NCBI GenBank assembly: GCA_023417065.1
Contig: JAEZGH010000139.1
Coordinates: 1-64,000 of the forward strand
DNA from: Bacteroidota bacterium
GTDB taxonomy: Bacteria; Bacteroidota; Bacteroidia; Cytophagales; Cyclobacteriaceae
Direction: 5' to 3'
Length of the DNA stretch: 64,000 nucleotides
The position numbers and the translations under genes are program-made. This document shows positions 24,041-32,333 of the stretch, piece after piece; position 1 is the first letter of the stretch, and each line of letters begins with the position of its first letter. The notes beneath the pieces are model-generated. The model was not told the DNA's origin. It saw only the letters and a program-made list of their open reading frames with translations, and ran no database searches.

Positions 24041-25801
24041 CAATTCCGCCCGATACTTTGTGAGGATGCTCGACTTCGACACAAAACCCATGTATTTATT
24101 GTTGTGAACGACGGGCAGATTCCACAGACCCGTTTCTTCAAATTTTTTCAGCACGCTGTGCAGGTTCTCGTTTACTTTGATCACGCTGTTCACCGGCGTC
24201 ATGAGCTTGTTCACAGGCATCTCATCCGGTTTGTCCGTGCTGAAGATAATCCCGCGGATGTCGTCGAGGTGAATGATGCCTACCAATTCACGATTTTCAT
24301 TAATGACGGGAAAGGTGTTACGGGTTGACTTGCTGATCACCTGGATCAGCGCCTTGAGTGTTTCGTCTTCCCGGATCGTAGAGAAGTTCGTTTCAATAAG
24401 TTCCGCCAGATCAAGCTTGCTCAATATGAAGGTGTCGCGGTTGTCGACCGAGAAGTTCATTTTCGACGAGAGCTTCTTGGCTTCCATCGACATCGGTTCA
24501 AAGTATCTAACAACGATAAGGCTGAGCGCCGACACGATCATTAGCGGGATCATCAGTCCATATCCTCCCGTTATCTCAGCGATAAGGAATATGGCTGTCA
24601 GCGGTGCGTAGAATACGCCGCTGAGAATGCCCGCCATTGCCACGAGCATGAAGTTGCTTTCCGGCAGGTGGGAGAGCCCGGTAACATTTACCACCCGCGC
24701 GAATACATATCCAAGATAGGCGCCGACAAACAATGAAGGGCCGAAGTTTCCACCATTACCACCACTGCCCAGGGTTATCGCAGCCGCGATGGTCTTCATA
24801 AATATCAACCCACCGAAGAATATCAACAATGACGCCTCATGCTGGAGTATGCCATAGAGAATACTGTTGCGCGCGAGCTCGGCACCGCGAAGTTCCGAAA
24901 GCGTTTTGATGCTTTCGTATCCTTCACCGAAAAGGGGCGGAAAAAGCAACAACAGCACGAAAAGGCCGAACCCGCCCATAAGTACGCGCTTCCATACATT
25001 CTTTATGTTGCTCATCCTGTGCTCCACCCATGTGAACGCGCGCGCATAGTAAAGGGAGATCAGGCCGGCGATTATGCCGAGCAGAATGTAAAAGGGTGTA
25101 TTGTTGTAGTTGAAGGGCTGCTGCAGCGAAAACGAAAGCACAACACCTTCCTGCAGAACGATGCGGGAAAGCAACGCACCACTGGCCGCCGAGATGATCA
25201 GCGGTATGAAGGCTGAGGCACTCACATCAGCGAGCAGAACCTCCACAGCGAAAAGTACACCCGCAATAGGAGAGTTGAAGGCGGCTGCGATTCCCGCCGA
25301 TGCGCCGCAGGCAAGCAGAATGGTCCGTTCCTTATATGAAAGTTTATAGATGCGTCCGTAGTTGGAACCAATTGCAGACCCCGTGCTTACCATAGGCGAC
25401 TCCAATCCCATGGATCCACCAAACCCAACGGTCAGGGCAGTGGTTATCATGTGGGAATAGGTTTGATGCACGGGTAGTACGCTTGAGTTTTTTGCTATGG
25501 CATACACAATCTCAGCACTTCCCTTCTTCAGTCTGTTTCGGAAAAAATATCGAACAACGAGAACCGTTAACGTGATGCCCAGTAGCGGGAAAAGCGCGAA
25601 AAGAAAAAATTCTTCGTAGTTCGTTGAATAAAAGGTAACCAGCGTTGCAATCGAGTGAACGAAACTTTTTAGAATTATGGCGGCCAGTCCTGAACAAAGA
25701 CCTACCAGTATACTTGACAGAATGAAGAACTGTCGGGCCGAAAGCTTGTCGCGGAGGTATAGGATAGGAGCAGAGAGTATTGTGGATAGTCCCTTCAGCA
25801 T
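24026..25801 (-). CDS. CLC-family anion channel/transporter with C-terminal CBS pair
   Basis: The 591-residue protein has about ten hydrophobic helices (residues 25-430) and two CBS domains (about 450-590). CLC motifs are 'GGSMGLESPMV' (gating Glu at E134 where GREGP is usual) and 'GGNGGNFGPSLFVGAYLG' (GxFxP). The first filter motif GSGIP is replaced by 'KKGSAEI'. The internal proton glutamate of H+/Cl- antiporters appears to be Val188 in 'FAVEVLLAD', as in channels. Transport mode is thus uncertain. The ATG at 25801 is preferred over a TTG at 25807. It converges on and overlaps the debranching gene by 15 bp. Confidence 0.9.
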   Translation of the reverse strand: MLKGLSTILSAPILYLRDKLSARQFFILSSILVGLCSGLAAIILKSFVHSIATLVTFYSTNYEEFFLFALFPLLGITLTVLVVRYFFRNRLKKGSAEIVYAIAKNSSVLPVHQTYSHMITTALTVGFGGSMGLESPMVSTGSAIGSNYGRIYKLSYKERTILLACGASAGIAAAFNSPIAGVLFAVEVLLADVSASAFIPLIISAASGALLSRIVLQEGVVLSFSLQQPFNYNNTPFYILLGIIAGLISLYYARAFTWVEHRMSNIKNVWKRVLMGGFGLFVLLLLFPPLFGEGYESIKTLSELRGAELARNSILYGILQHEASLLIFFGGLIFMKTIAAAITLGSGGNGGNFGPSLFVGAYLGYVFARVVNVTGLSHLPESNFMLVAMAGILSGVFYAPLTAIFLIAEITGGYGLMIPLMIVSALSLIVVRYFEPMSMEAKKLSSKMNFSVDNRDTFILSKLDLAELIETNFSTIREDETLKALIQVISKSTRNTFPVINENRELVGIIHLDDIRGIIFSTDKPDEMPVNKLMTPVNSVIKVNENLHSVLKKFEETGLWNLPVVHNNKYMGFVSKSSILTKYRAELLNTV

Positions 25802-25970
25802 TGTCAAACGAAAGTAACAAAATTAAACATTGTCGTATGCGATCCTAGTTGATGACCGTTTAATACGGTCGATTTGTAGCTAACTTTCCATGTTCAGTGC
25901 TTTTGAAAATCCGTAAATCTTCTCACCTTTCGGATTGGTTGGCCGCCGATGGCCATAATATTTGAATGTA

Positions 25971-27077
25971 ATGAATCTTACGAAAGAGACGCCCCAACCA
26001 AAGAAACCCTCCGCCTCTAAGTTCCTGTCCTACATTCACAACCTCCGGGGAGTTGCAATCTTCTTCGTTGTCGGTGTTCATACGCGTGGTAACGCGATGG
26101 ATTGGCAGTCGCATCCTGTTACGCACGATATCCTTGCCACCATCTTCGATGCGCAGGAAGGTATCGGAACCGTTATGTTCCTTTTTATCGCCGGTTTTCT
26201 GTTTCAGCATATCCAGAAAAACCGCTTCAATTATCCGAAATACCTCAAACAGAAGTTCAAGACGATCGTGATGCCGTACATCCTGCTCTCGATACCTATC
26301 ATTACGTTTCGCATTCTGACCAATTTCCAGCCACTGTCACTAACGGAAGACTTTCTTCAGGAATCGTTCGTATACAAATTCTTCTTCTTCCTCATCACGG
26401 GTACGCACCTGGCACCGTTCTGGTTTATCAGCACGATCATAATTTTCTACTTCAGTTCACCCATCTTCCACGCGATAGACCGCCCGTTCTTTTATAAGTA
26501 TATCTTCCCGGTGATCTTTATTGCAGGCTTATTCACATACCGGTCGCATCACAACGGAAATCCTTTCTATTTATACCTGCACTATGTGCCTGTTTATCTC
26601 GCAGGGATGTGTGCAAGCGCATACAAGGACAAGATCTTTTCCATGGACCTTCGCTATTTCTGGATACTGTTCGCAGCTTATGTGGGGATAACCGTCTTCG
26701 AATATCACGACTACTTCACTGCAGCGCGTGATATGACTTTTGAACAGCTCGTCAGTGAGGGCACAATCGTTTTTAACTGGTACATCGTTCGGTCCGTAAT
26801 CCTGTGCTTTGCGATGTCGATGCTGCTGTACTATTTCCAGTTCATCAAGATGCCTGTTCTGCACATTCTGGGGGAATACAGCTTCGGAATATTCTTTGTT
26901 CACTTCATCATTCTCATCGTTGGAAGAAGACTCCTCGAAATGGTATTTTTTCCTGTTGACTTTTCAATATTTACCTATGCGCTCTTCTTCGCCGCGATTC
27001 TGGGCTTATCCGTTCTCGCTGTCTCCCTCATCAAAAAGGTGTTGGGGGATTACAGTAAATATCTGATCGGGAATTGA
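25971..27077 (+). CDS. acyltransferase-3 family membrane protein
   Basis: The 368-residue polytopic protein has about ten hydrophobic segments. The family start 'SYIHNLRGVAIFFVVGVH' carries the conserved Arg and His of acyltransferase-3 (OafA/NodX-like) proteins, and 'MFLFIAGFLF' and 'GTHLAPFWFIS' follow. Members O-acetylate or succinylate surface sugars using acyl-CoA; the substrate here is unknown. The ATG at 25971 is chosen over an in-frame TTG at 25962. It is divergent from the CLC gene and ends at a bidirectional terminator. Confidence 0.85.
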   Translation: MNLTKETPQPKKPSASKFLSYIHNLRGVAIFFVVGVHTRGNAMDWQSHPVTHDILATIFDAQEGIGTVMFLFIAGFLFQHIQKNRFNYPKYLKQKFKTIVMPYILLSIPIITFRILTNFQPLSLTEDFLQESFVYKFFFFLITGTHLAPFWFISTIIIFYFSSPIFHAIDRPFFYKYIFPVIFIAGLFTYRSHHNGNPFYLYLHYVPVYLAGMCASAYKDKIFSMDLRYFWILFAAYVGITVFEYHDYFTAARDMTFEQLVSEGTIVFNWYIVRSVILCFAMSMLLYYFQFIKMPVLHILGEYSFGIFFVHFIILIVGRRLLEMVFFPVDFSIFTYALFFAAILGLSVLAVSLIKKVLGDYSKYLIGN

Positions 27078-27107
27078 TTGCCGTTCCAAGAAGTAACCAT
27101 ACCAAAT

Positions 27108-27140
27108 AAAAAAGGCGAACCTCATCAGCTCGCCTTTTTA
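27108..27140. terminator. bidirectional intrinsic terminator
   Basis: AAAAAAGGCGA (27108-27118) pairs with TCGCCTTTTT (27130-27139), giving a GC stem flanked by A- and T-runs that works in both directions. It lies between the convergent acyltransferase and YhdH-type genes. Confidence 0.85.
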
Positions 27141-27158
27141 TCTCAATCCTAAAAGTTC

Positions 27159-28265
27159 TTACGGTAATGCAACCCGCGATAATGCAGGCTTTTGCTGTAG
27201 CGAACCATTTGCATGCTGACAATAGTACGTGTCAAACGACACGTGCTTGGTTTTGTGGTCGCAGCAGTTTTCCTTGAGTTTCACCACCACGCGGCCTCTC
27301 GTGCTGCCGGAGAGAATCGCGTCGATATATTTATCCTTGAGGTCGTCGAGTTCTACTTCATTGGCGATAGCCGGAAGTTTATCACACACATTCCATTCGT
27401 TGATCAGTTTGTTCCACAACTGGATGCGCAGCGACATAGGAGTCTGGCCTGCGCCGATGCCCAGGAGGTTGACCCCATTCAGAATGAACGGATAGATCGG
27501 TGCGTCAAAGCGGTTTCCGGAAAGGAGGCCTGTGGCCACGATGCAACCGTCGCGCTTACAGTGTTTCAAAAGCGTTGTCAGCGTGTTGCCACTTACCGTA
27601 TCGATAGCTCCGGCCCACATCGACCGTCCAAGTGGTCTGCCGGATTTGTCGTTGACGTAATCGCGCGATTCCACGCGTGCAGCGCCGAGGAACTTGAGAT
27701 AATCAACTGCATCCGGTTTTCCGGTGACGGCGATAACCTCATAGCCCGCTTTGGCCAGGATGGCCACGGAAAGGCTTCCCACGCCTCCTGTGGAGCCGGT
27801 AACGACGATAGGTCCCGCTTCAGGCGTTTGGCCCATCGCTTCCATCTTGTGGAGCGCATATGCGGCCGTAAGACCTGCCGTGCCGATGGTCATACAATCC
27901 TTGCAGGAAAGCAAACTGGGTTTGGGGATAACCCACTCTGCCGGTACGCGAATATATTCCGCGAAAGCCCCGGAAGTGTTCATTCCAAGATCATAGCCCG
28001 TTACAAATACTTCGCTTCCTACAGGATATTTCGGATTAGAGCTCTCTTCAACAATTCCCGCGGCTTCGATGCCGGGTGTGTGGGGGAAGTTGCGGGAGAT
28101 CCCTTTGTGGCCCGTAGCCGACAATCCATCCTTGAAATTCAGTGCTGAATAGTGAACCCGGATCAACAGGTCACCTGCCGGTAAATCGGAAACTTCCCGA
28201 TTTACGATGTGCCGGTGAAATTGCCCGTCTTCACTTTCGGTGATTAGGAGTGCTTTGAAAGACAT
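27159..28265 (-). CDS. YhdH/AcuI-type NADPH oxidoreductase with Cys/His-rich tail
   Basis: The 368-residue protein belongs to the MDR superfamily without zinc, YhdH/YhfP (acrylyl-CoA reductase) branch: 'ALNFKDGLSATGHKGI', 'PHTPGIEAAG', 'TAGLTAAYALHKMEA', nucleotide motif 'VTGSTGGVGSLSVAIL', and 'LLGIGAGQTPM'. Relatives end soon after the strand 'GRVVVKL' at about residue 333. Here a tail of 35 residues follows with C-C-x-H-x3-H and C-x-H elements ('CCDHKTKH', 'YYCQH'). The tail may bind metal or may be readthrough from loss of an older stop. Substrate is unknown; reduction of an enoyl-CoA or quinone is likely. Confidence 0.9.
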   Translation of the reverse strand: MSFKALLITESEDGQFHRHIVNREVSDLPAGDLLIRVHYSALNFKDGLSATGHKGISRNFPHTPGIEAAGIVEESSNPKYPVGSEVFVTGYDLGMNTSGAFAEYIRVPAEWVIPKPSLLSCKDCMTIGTAGLTAAYALHKMEAMGQTPEAGPIVVTGSTGGVGSLSVAILAKAGYEVIAVTGKPDAVDYLKFLGAARVESRDYVNDKSGRPLGRSMWAGAIDTVSGNTLTTLLKHCKRDGCIVATGLLSGNRFDAPIYPFILNGVNLLGIGAGQTPMSLRIQLWNKLINEWNVCDKLPAIANEVELDDLKDKYIDAILSGSTRGRVVVKLKENCCDHKTKHVSFDTYYCQHANGSLQQKPALSRVALP

Positions 28266-28586
28266 GACGTGTATTTTGTTGGTGTAAGTTATTTTTGCGC
28301 TAACGAGTAAAAACCATATACCCGCTTATTTGTATTTTGGAGATCGAGAAAATAAATCTTAACGTTGTCTGCTAGAGGGGCTTTCAATATCAAATATAGG
28401 ATTTTTTTTGACTTCCGAAAAAAAAATGGCGCGTGTAATTTTTTTGGCCGTAGTGCACTATTTCAACGCAATTCTGGGAAAATCCCCCTCAGCGCCTCAT
28501 TTTCAGGCCGCAAACGCTTTCAGAAATAAGCTGGCAGCTGTGTTATGTTTGCGTAAATTCGAACTTTTACGTCTAACCATATATCT
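28266..28586. other. 321-bp divergent promoter region
   Basis: This AT-rich region separates the YhdH-type gene from the membrane protein gene. A TATGTTTG at 28544-28551 fits the Bacteroidota -7 box (TAnnTTTG), 35 bp before the ATG at 28587; the upstream -33 element is weak. A T7 and an A8 run lie near 28400-28430. Nothing else was recognised. Confidence 0.4.
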
Positions 28587-30233
28587 ATGAATAACGAATC
28601 AGCGCGGGTCAACCCGTCATCTGGCTCACAATTAAGTACTTCCTTGAAAGACATATTTACATTCAGAAAGGTCCTTTCTGATAAGCAGTTGCTGGCAATC
28701 GAACTTCTGGTCGCTTTCGTATTCTGCTTCGTCCCTCTTCTTTTTAATAACCCTTACAGGCTCAATATCTTCCTGTCATGGGAAGGCGCCTATCGCCTCT
28801 CTATCGGGCAAATCCCGTTTAAAGACTTCGCACTCCCCATGGGGTATGGGTATTGGGTAATCCCCGCCATTTTCTTCAAAATATTCGGCCCATTCATGTA
28901 TTCCCTGATAAAGGCTCAGGTCTTTATAAACTTCGTTAGCGTGCTGACTTTCAGGGCTATCCTGAAAAAACTTGGCGTACAACCTGCGGTTATCCTCCTC
29001 TCGGTCATCATATTCTGCTTCTCTTACGTATCGTGGAATTTCTGGCCGTGGTATAACCACCTGGTGATTGTCCTCGGACTTATTGCTATCTACTGTGCCC
29101 TGAGTGCCGTTTTTGGATCAGTAAAGTGGAAAATCTTGACCAGCCTGGGGTTGTCGGCATTCTTTATCCTCTTTGCGTTCTTCACCAAACAGGACGGCGG
29201 GGCACTCACCCTCCTCATTGTATATGGAATCCTGGGATACGACGCCCTGGTTGAAAAATCATTCAGGAAGCTGCTGATTTTTACGGGATTCTTTATTCTC
29301 TGCTGCATCCTGTTTATTGCTCCGCTGCTGCCCTATGAATTTACCTATTGGTTTAATATGGGACAGCCGCCCCACGACAGCCGCATCCACTTGGTCAACT
29401 TCTTCAACGACATCGTGGGATGGTCGTACTGGCAGAAGTTCTTCCTGCTGGTAATCGCCGTCATCATGGTGGACAGATTCCGGGTATATGGCTGGGAATA
29501 CTTCAGAAATAAACGCGAATTCCTCTTCGGACTGGTCTCTGTTGCGATAATGCTGAAATCCCTGATCATCCAGGTGACGAGCCATGAACCTCCCAATGGC
29601 GAGGTTTTCTTCTATGCATTTGGCTTCGCCTTCTGCTTCAGCTACCTGAAAATTTCCGGATCGCTGGCGGATTTCCGCCTGCTCGCGCTTTCAGGCGTTC
29701 TCGTCGTGTTCTGGTGGAGTGGTATCTATTGGAGGAATATCCAGCGCATCGTTGCCCAGAAGCCTGCAGTGGTTGAGAAAGCCGATGAGAGAACGTCGCA
29801 TAAGTACCGCCTGGCGAAAGAATTCAAGACCATGGAACGACTGTTCCTGGCTGAAAACACGATCGAAGGCATCAAGAAAATTATGGCCCTGGAGGAATTC
29901 CGCGATAACCCGAATGTCCGCGTTCTCAACATGAGTGAGCTGACGTCACTGGCGTATGAAATTCCTTTCACACCGCTGACGAACCAGCCGATGTGGTTCC
30001 ACCAGGGGGTTTCGATCTTCCAGAAAGAGGTGGACGAATTCTGTGTAAAGGTAGCTAACCTCGAATACGACGTCGTGCTGTTCGAGACGATCCCGGAAAA
30101 AGAGGTACTGAACTTCTATCCGATGGATGTTAAGGCGTGTCTGGACGAGCATTACCAGCACGAGTTCTCGTTCCTGGCACCGCGAACTCCGGAAGAGTCT
30201 TTCGTACACGTGTATACGAAGCCGAAAAAATAG
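28587..30233 (+). CDS. polytopic membrane protein, GT-C glycosyltransferase-like
   Basis: The 548-residue protein has about ten transmembrane helices in the first 390 residues and a soluble C-terminal part of about 150 residues. The first extracytoplasmic loop, 'LSWEGAYRLSIGQIPFKDF', resembles the acidic-residue loop and 'G..PY.DF' pattern of GT-C enzymes that use lipid-linked sugars, but the usual Asp-Glu pair is reduced to a single Glu. The role in envelope glycan or lipid glycosylation is therefore only inferred. It stands alone, with an inverted repeat after the stop. Confidence 0.65.
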   Translation: MNNESARVNPSSGSQLSTSLKDIFTFRKVLSDKQLLAIELLVAFVFCFVPLLFNNPYRLNIFLSWEGAYRLSIGQIPFKDFALPMGYGYWVIPAIFFKIFGPFMYSLIKAQVFINFVSVLTFRAILKKLGVQPAVILLSVIIFCFSYVSWNFWPWYNHLVIVLGLIAIYCALSAVFGSVKWKILTSLGLSAFFILFAFFTKQDGGALTLLIVYGILGYDALVEKSFRKLLIFTGFFILCCILFIAPLLPYEFTYWFNMGQPPHDSRIHLVNFFNDIVGWSYWQKFFLLVIAVIMVDRFRVYGWEYFRNKREFLFGLVSVAIMLKSLIIQVTSHEPPNGEVFFYAFGFAFCFSYLKISGSLADFRLLALSGVLVVFWWSGIYWRNIQRIVAQKPAVVEKADERTSHKYRLAKEFKTMERLFLAENTIEGIKKIMALEEFRDNPNVRVLNMSELTSLAYEIPFTPLTNQPMWFHQGVSIFQKEVDEFCVKVANLEYDVVLFETIPEKEVLNFYPMDVKACLDEHYQHEFSFLAPRTPEESFVHVYTKPKK

Positions 30234-30258
30234 GGCTGGGAGGGCTGATACAAGGCCT

Positions 30259-30295
30259 GATTATCCGGATAGTGATTACCGCTATCCGGATAATC
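30259..30295. terminator. 14-bp inverted repeat between convergent genes
   Basis: GATTATCCGGATAG (30259-30272) and CTATCCGGATAATC (30282-30295) are perfect complements around a 9-nt loop. Each arm also contains the self-palindrome TATCCGGATA. It sits between convergent genes and probably acts as a bidirectional terminator, although the T-run is poor. Confidence 0.6.
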
Positions 30296-30303
30296 AACCC
30301 CGC

Positions 30304-30651
30304 TTATTGAATGATTACAGTTACTTTGTTGATCCGTTTTTCTTCAAGCTTGCCGGTCTGCTCCCCACCTCCGGCGTTGTCCTTGTCGTCCTTGCGCGCG
30401 ATCAGGTAGTATGAATGGGCTTTCAGATCTTTAAGTTTAAGGATTCCCTTGGCATCGGTCTTTCCTTCGGCGGCAACGTTCTCTTCTTTGAGGTAGTCTT
30501 CCTCTTTTTCAAATAACTGAACGGATGCTCCTTCGACCGTATTACCAAGTTCATCCCTGACGGTGACGTGCAGCGTTGTTTTGATAATTTGTGAGCTGCT
30601 GAGAATAATCGCAAGCGTAAGAAAGCTGGCGATGCGATGAATGCTTTTCAT
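30304..30651 (-). CDS. small secreted protein with carboxypeptidase-regulatory-like fold
   Basis: The 115-residue protein has an N-terminal hydrophobic signal (about 1-20). A single beta-sandwich-like domain follows, with 'LHVTVRDELGNTVEGASVQLF' spread over the first strands and 'KTDAKGILKLKDLKAHSYYL', as in carboxypeptidase-regulatory or transthyretin-like modules. It is the third gene of a minus-strand run (16 bp after the GH20 gene). No catalytic residues are recognisable. Function unknown, probably periplasmic or surface-exposed. Confidence 0.65.
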   Translation of the reverse strand: MKSIHRIASFLTLAIILSSSQIIKTTLHVTVRDELGNTVEGASVQLFEKEEDYLKEENVAAEGKTDAKGILKLKDLKAHSYYLIARKDDKDNAGGGEQTGKLEEKRINKVTVIIQ

Positions 30652-30667
30652 AGGGTCAGTTGTGGAT

Positions 30668-32302
30668 TTAATTGCTTACGGAAGTACTGACTTTTTCGGC
30701 ACTAGTCAAAATATGCTTTGCGAAATTGACATCTCGCCGGTTGAGGCGTTGCAGATGTGTTTTGAGGCGTGAAACGAAATCCTCATAATCTCTCGTTTCC
30801 TTGGGTGACCAGACCACTTCCGAAAGGGCACACGCGCGCGGGTATACCATGTATTCGGCGTGCTCACCGGTTTTGATGTATTCCGTCCACAGGTTGGCCT
30901 GCGCACCGAGAATGTGGGTGCCCTCTTCCGCCGACAACTGGGGTGGGACCGGCTCGTACTCGTAAACCTTGTTTACGGGAATATACCCTCCGCTTGCAAG
31001 GGGCTCTTTCCCGCGAACGGAATCCTGATAGTAGTCGAAATAACACCACTTTCCCGGTGTCATGATCACATCGTGGTTTTGCTTTGCGGCTGAGATTCCA
31101 CCTTCTTCACCACGCCAGCTCATCACTGTTGCATTTGGCGCCAGCCCGCCCTCCAGGATTTCATCCCATCCGATGATCTGGCGTCCCTTCGAATTCAGGT
31201 ACTTTTCCATGCGCTGAATAAAGTAACTCTGCAACTCATGGGTATCCTTCAGGCCTTCCTTCCGGATCCTCTTACGGCAATGCGGACAATTATTCCATCT
31301 GGTTTTTGGAGCTTCATCGCCTCCGATATGAATGTATTGACCTGGGAAAAGGTCAATCACTTCGTCCATGACGCCCTCCAGAAATTGAAATGTCTCTTCC
31401 TTGCCCGCACAAAAGATATCATCGAATACACCCCACGTTGTAGCCGCTTCATAAGGGCCGCCTTTGCATCCCAGTTCAGGATATGCGGACAGCGCAGCCA
31501 GGGCATGGCCGGGTAATTCAATCTCGGGAATAATCGTCACGTGGCGGTCGCGGGCATACTTGACGATGGCGCGAATCTCGTCCTGCGCGTAATACCCGCC
31601 ATACCTCGTACCATCGAAATCTTTTAGCTGCTTACGCGTTGCCGTCGTGGCGTGCCCTACAACGGTCTCCCTGCGGTATGCGGCAATTTCCTGAAGCTTC
31701 GGGTAGCGCTTGATTTCGATCCGCCACCCCTGGTCTTCCGTAAGGTGCCAGTGAAAACGGTTCATCTTGTGATGCGCCAGCAGGTCAATATATTTTTTGA
31801 TGAATTCAACCGGGAACATATGACGCCCCACATCGAGATGTAGTCCGCGGTACGCAAACCTCGGGTAATCGGTGATCTTCACATAAGGAAGCTCACCCGG
31901 ATACGACTCGAGCAATTGCATGAGTGTTTGTGCGCCATAGAAAATTCCGGCGCGAGTGCCCGCAGCAACGCGAATGCCTTCTCTGTCTATGGTGAGGTCG
32001 TATCCTTCAACATGCAGCGTGGAGTCTCCCGTAAGTACGAACTCGATTTTTTTTCCTGAAGGTGATTCACTGACTCCGATTTCACTCAGAAACTGTCGCA
32101 GGAATGAAGTGGTGGCTGCAACCGCAGGCGGTGCAATGATTTCCACTCCCTGGTCAACAGGTAAGCGCTCCTTCATGACCGCCACCGATACCGGTTGAGG
32201 TATGAGTGGTAACGTTTCGTTGGAAGGAGTATATGCCGCGTCACGCTGGGAACACGCCCATCCGCAAAGCGTGATGATCACAATGATCGGAAGCTTCTTC
32301 AT
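30668..32302 (-). CDS. GH20 beta-N-acetylhexosaminidase lipoprotein
   Basis: The 544-residue enzyme has a lipoprotein signal with Cys17 ('CGWACS'). It has an N-terminal GH20b-like domain and a catalytic barrel with 'FAYRGLHLDVGRHMFP', 'NRFHWHLTEDQGWRIEI', and the catalytic pair D329-E330 in 'HIGGDEAPK'. It removes terminal beta-linked N-acetylhexosamines, for example from chitin fragments or glycoconjugates, probably at the outer or inner membrane. It lies 31 bp after the giant T9SS protein gene and 16 bp before the small secreted protein, suggesting one transcript. Confidence 0.95.
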   Translation of the reverse strand: MKKLPIIVIITLCGWACSQRDAAYTPSNETLPLIPQPVSVAVMKERLPVDQGVEIIAPPAVAATTSFLRQFLSEIGVSESPSGKKIEFVLTGDSTLHVEGYDLTIDREGIRVAAGTRAGIFYGAQTLMQLLESYPGELPYVKITDYPRFAYRGLHLDVGRHMFPVEFIKKYIDLLAHHKMNRFHWHLTEDQGWRIEIKRYPKLQEIAAYRRETVVGHATTATRKQLKDFDGTRYGGYYAQDEIRAIVKYARDRHVTIIPEIELPGHALAALSAYPELGCKGGPYEAATTWGVFDDIFCAGKEETFQFLEGVMDEVIDLFPGQYIHIGGDEAPKTRWNNCPHCRKRIRKEGLKDTHELQSYFIQRMEKYLNSKGRQIIGWDEILEGGLAPNATVMSWRGEEGGISAAKQNHDVIMTPGKWCYFDYYQDSVRGKEPLASGGYIPVNKVYEYEPVPPQLSAEEGTHILGAQANLWTEYIKTGEHAEYMVYPRACALSEVVWSPKETRDYEDFVSRLKTHLQRLNRRDVNFAKHILTSAEKVSTSVSN

Positions 32303-32333
32303 GCGCGATTCTGATGTCGACCTGAAAACAGCA

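Noticed and set aside
27213..28148. 311-residue open frame antisense to the YhdH-type gene
   Set aside because: Its composition mirrors the codon pattern of the true gene, it has no family motif, and the opposite strand encodes a clear reductase.
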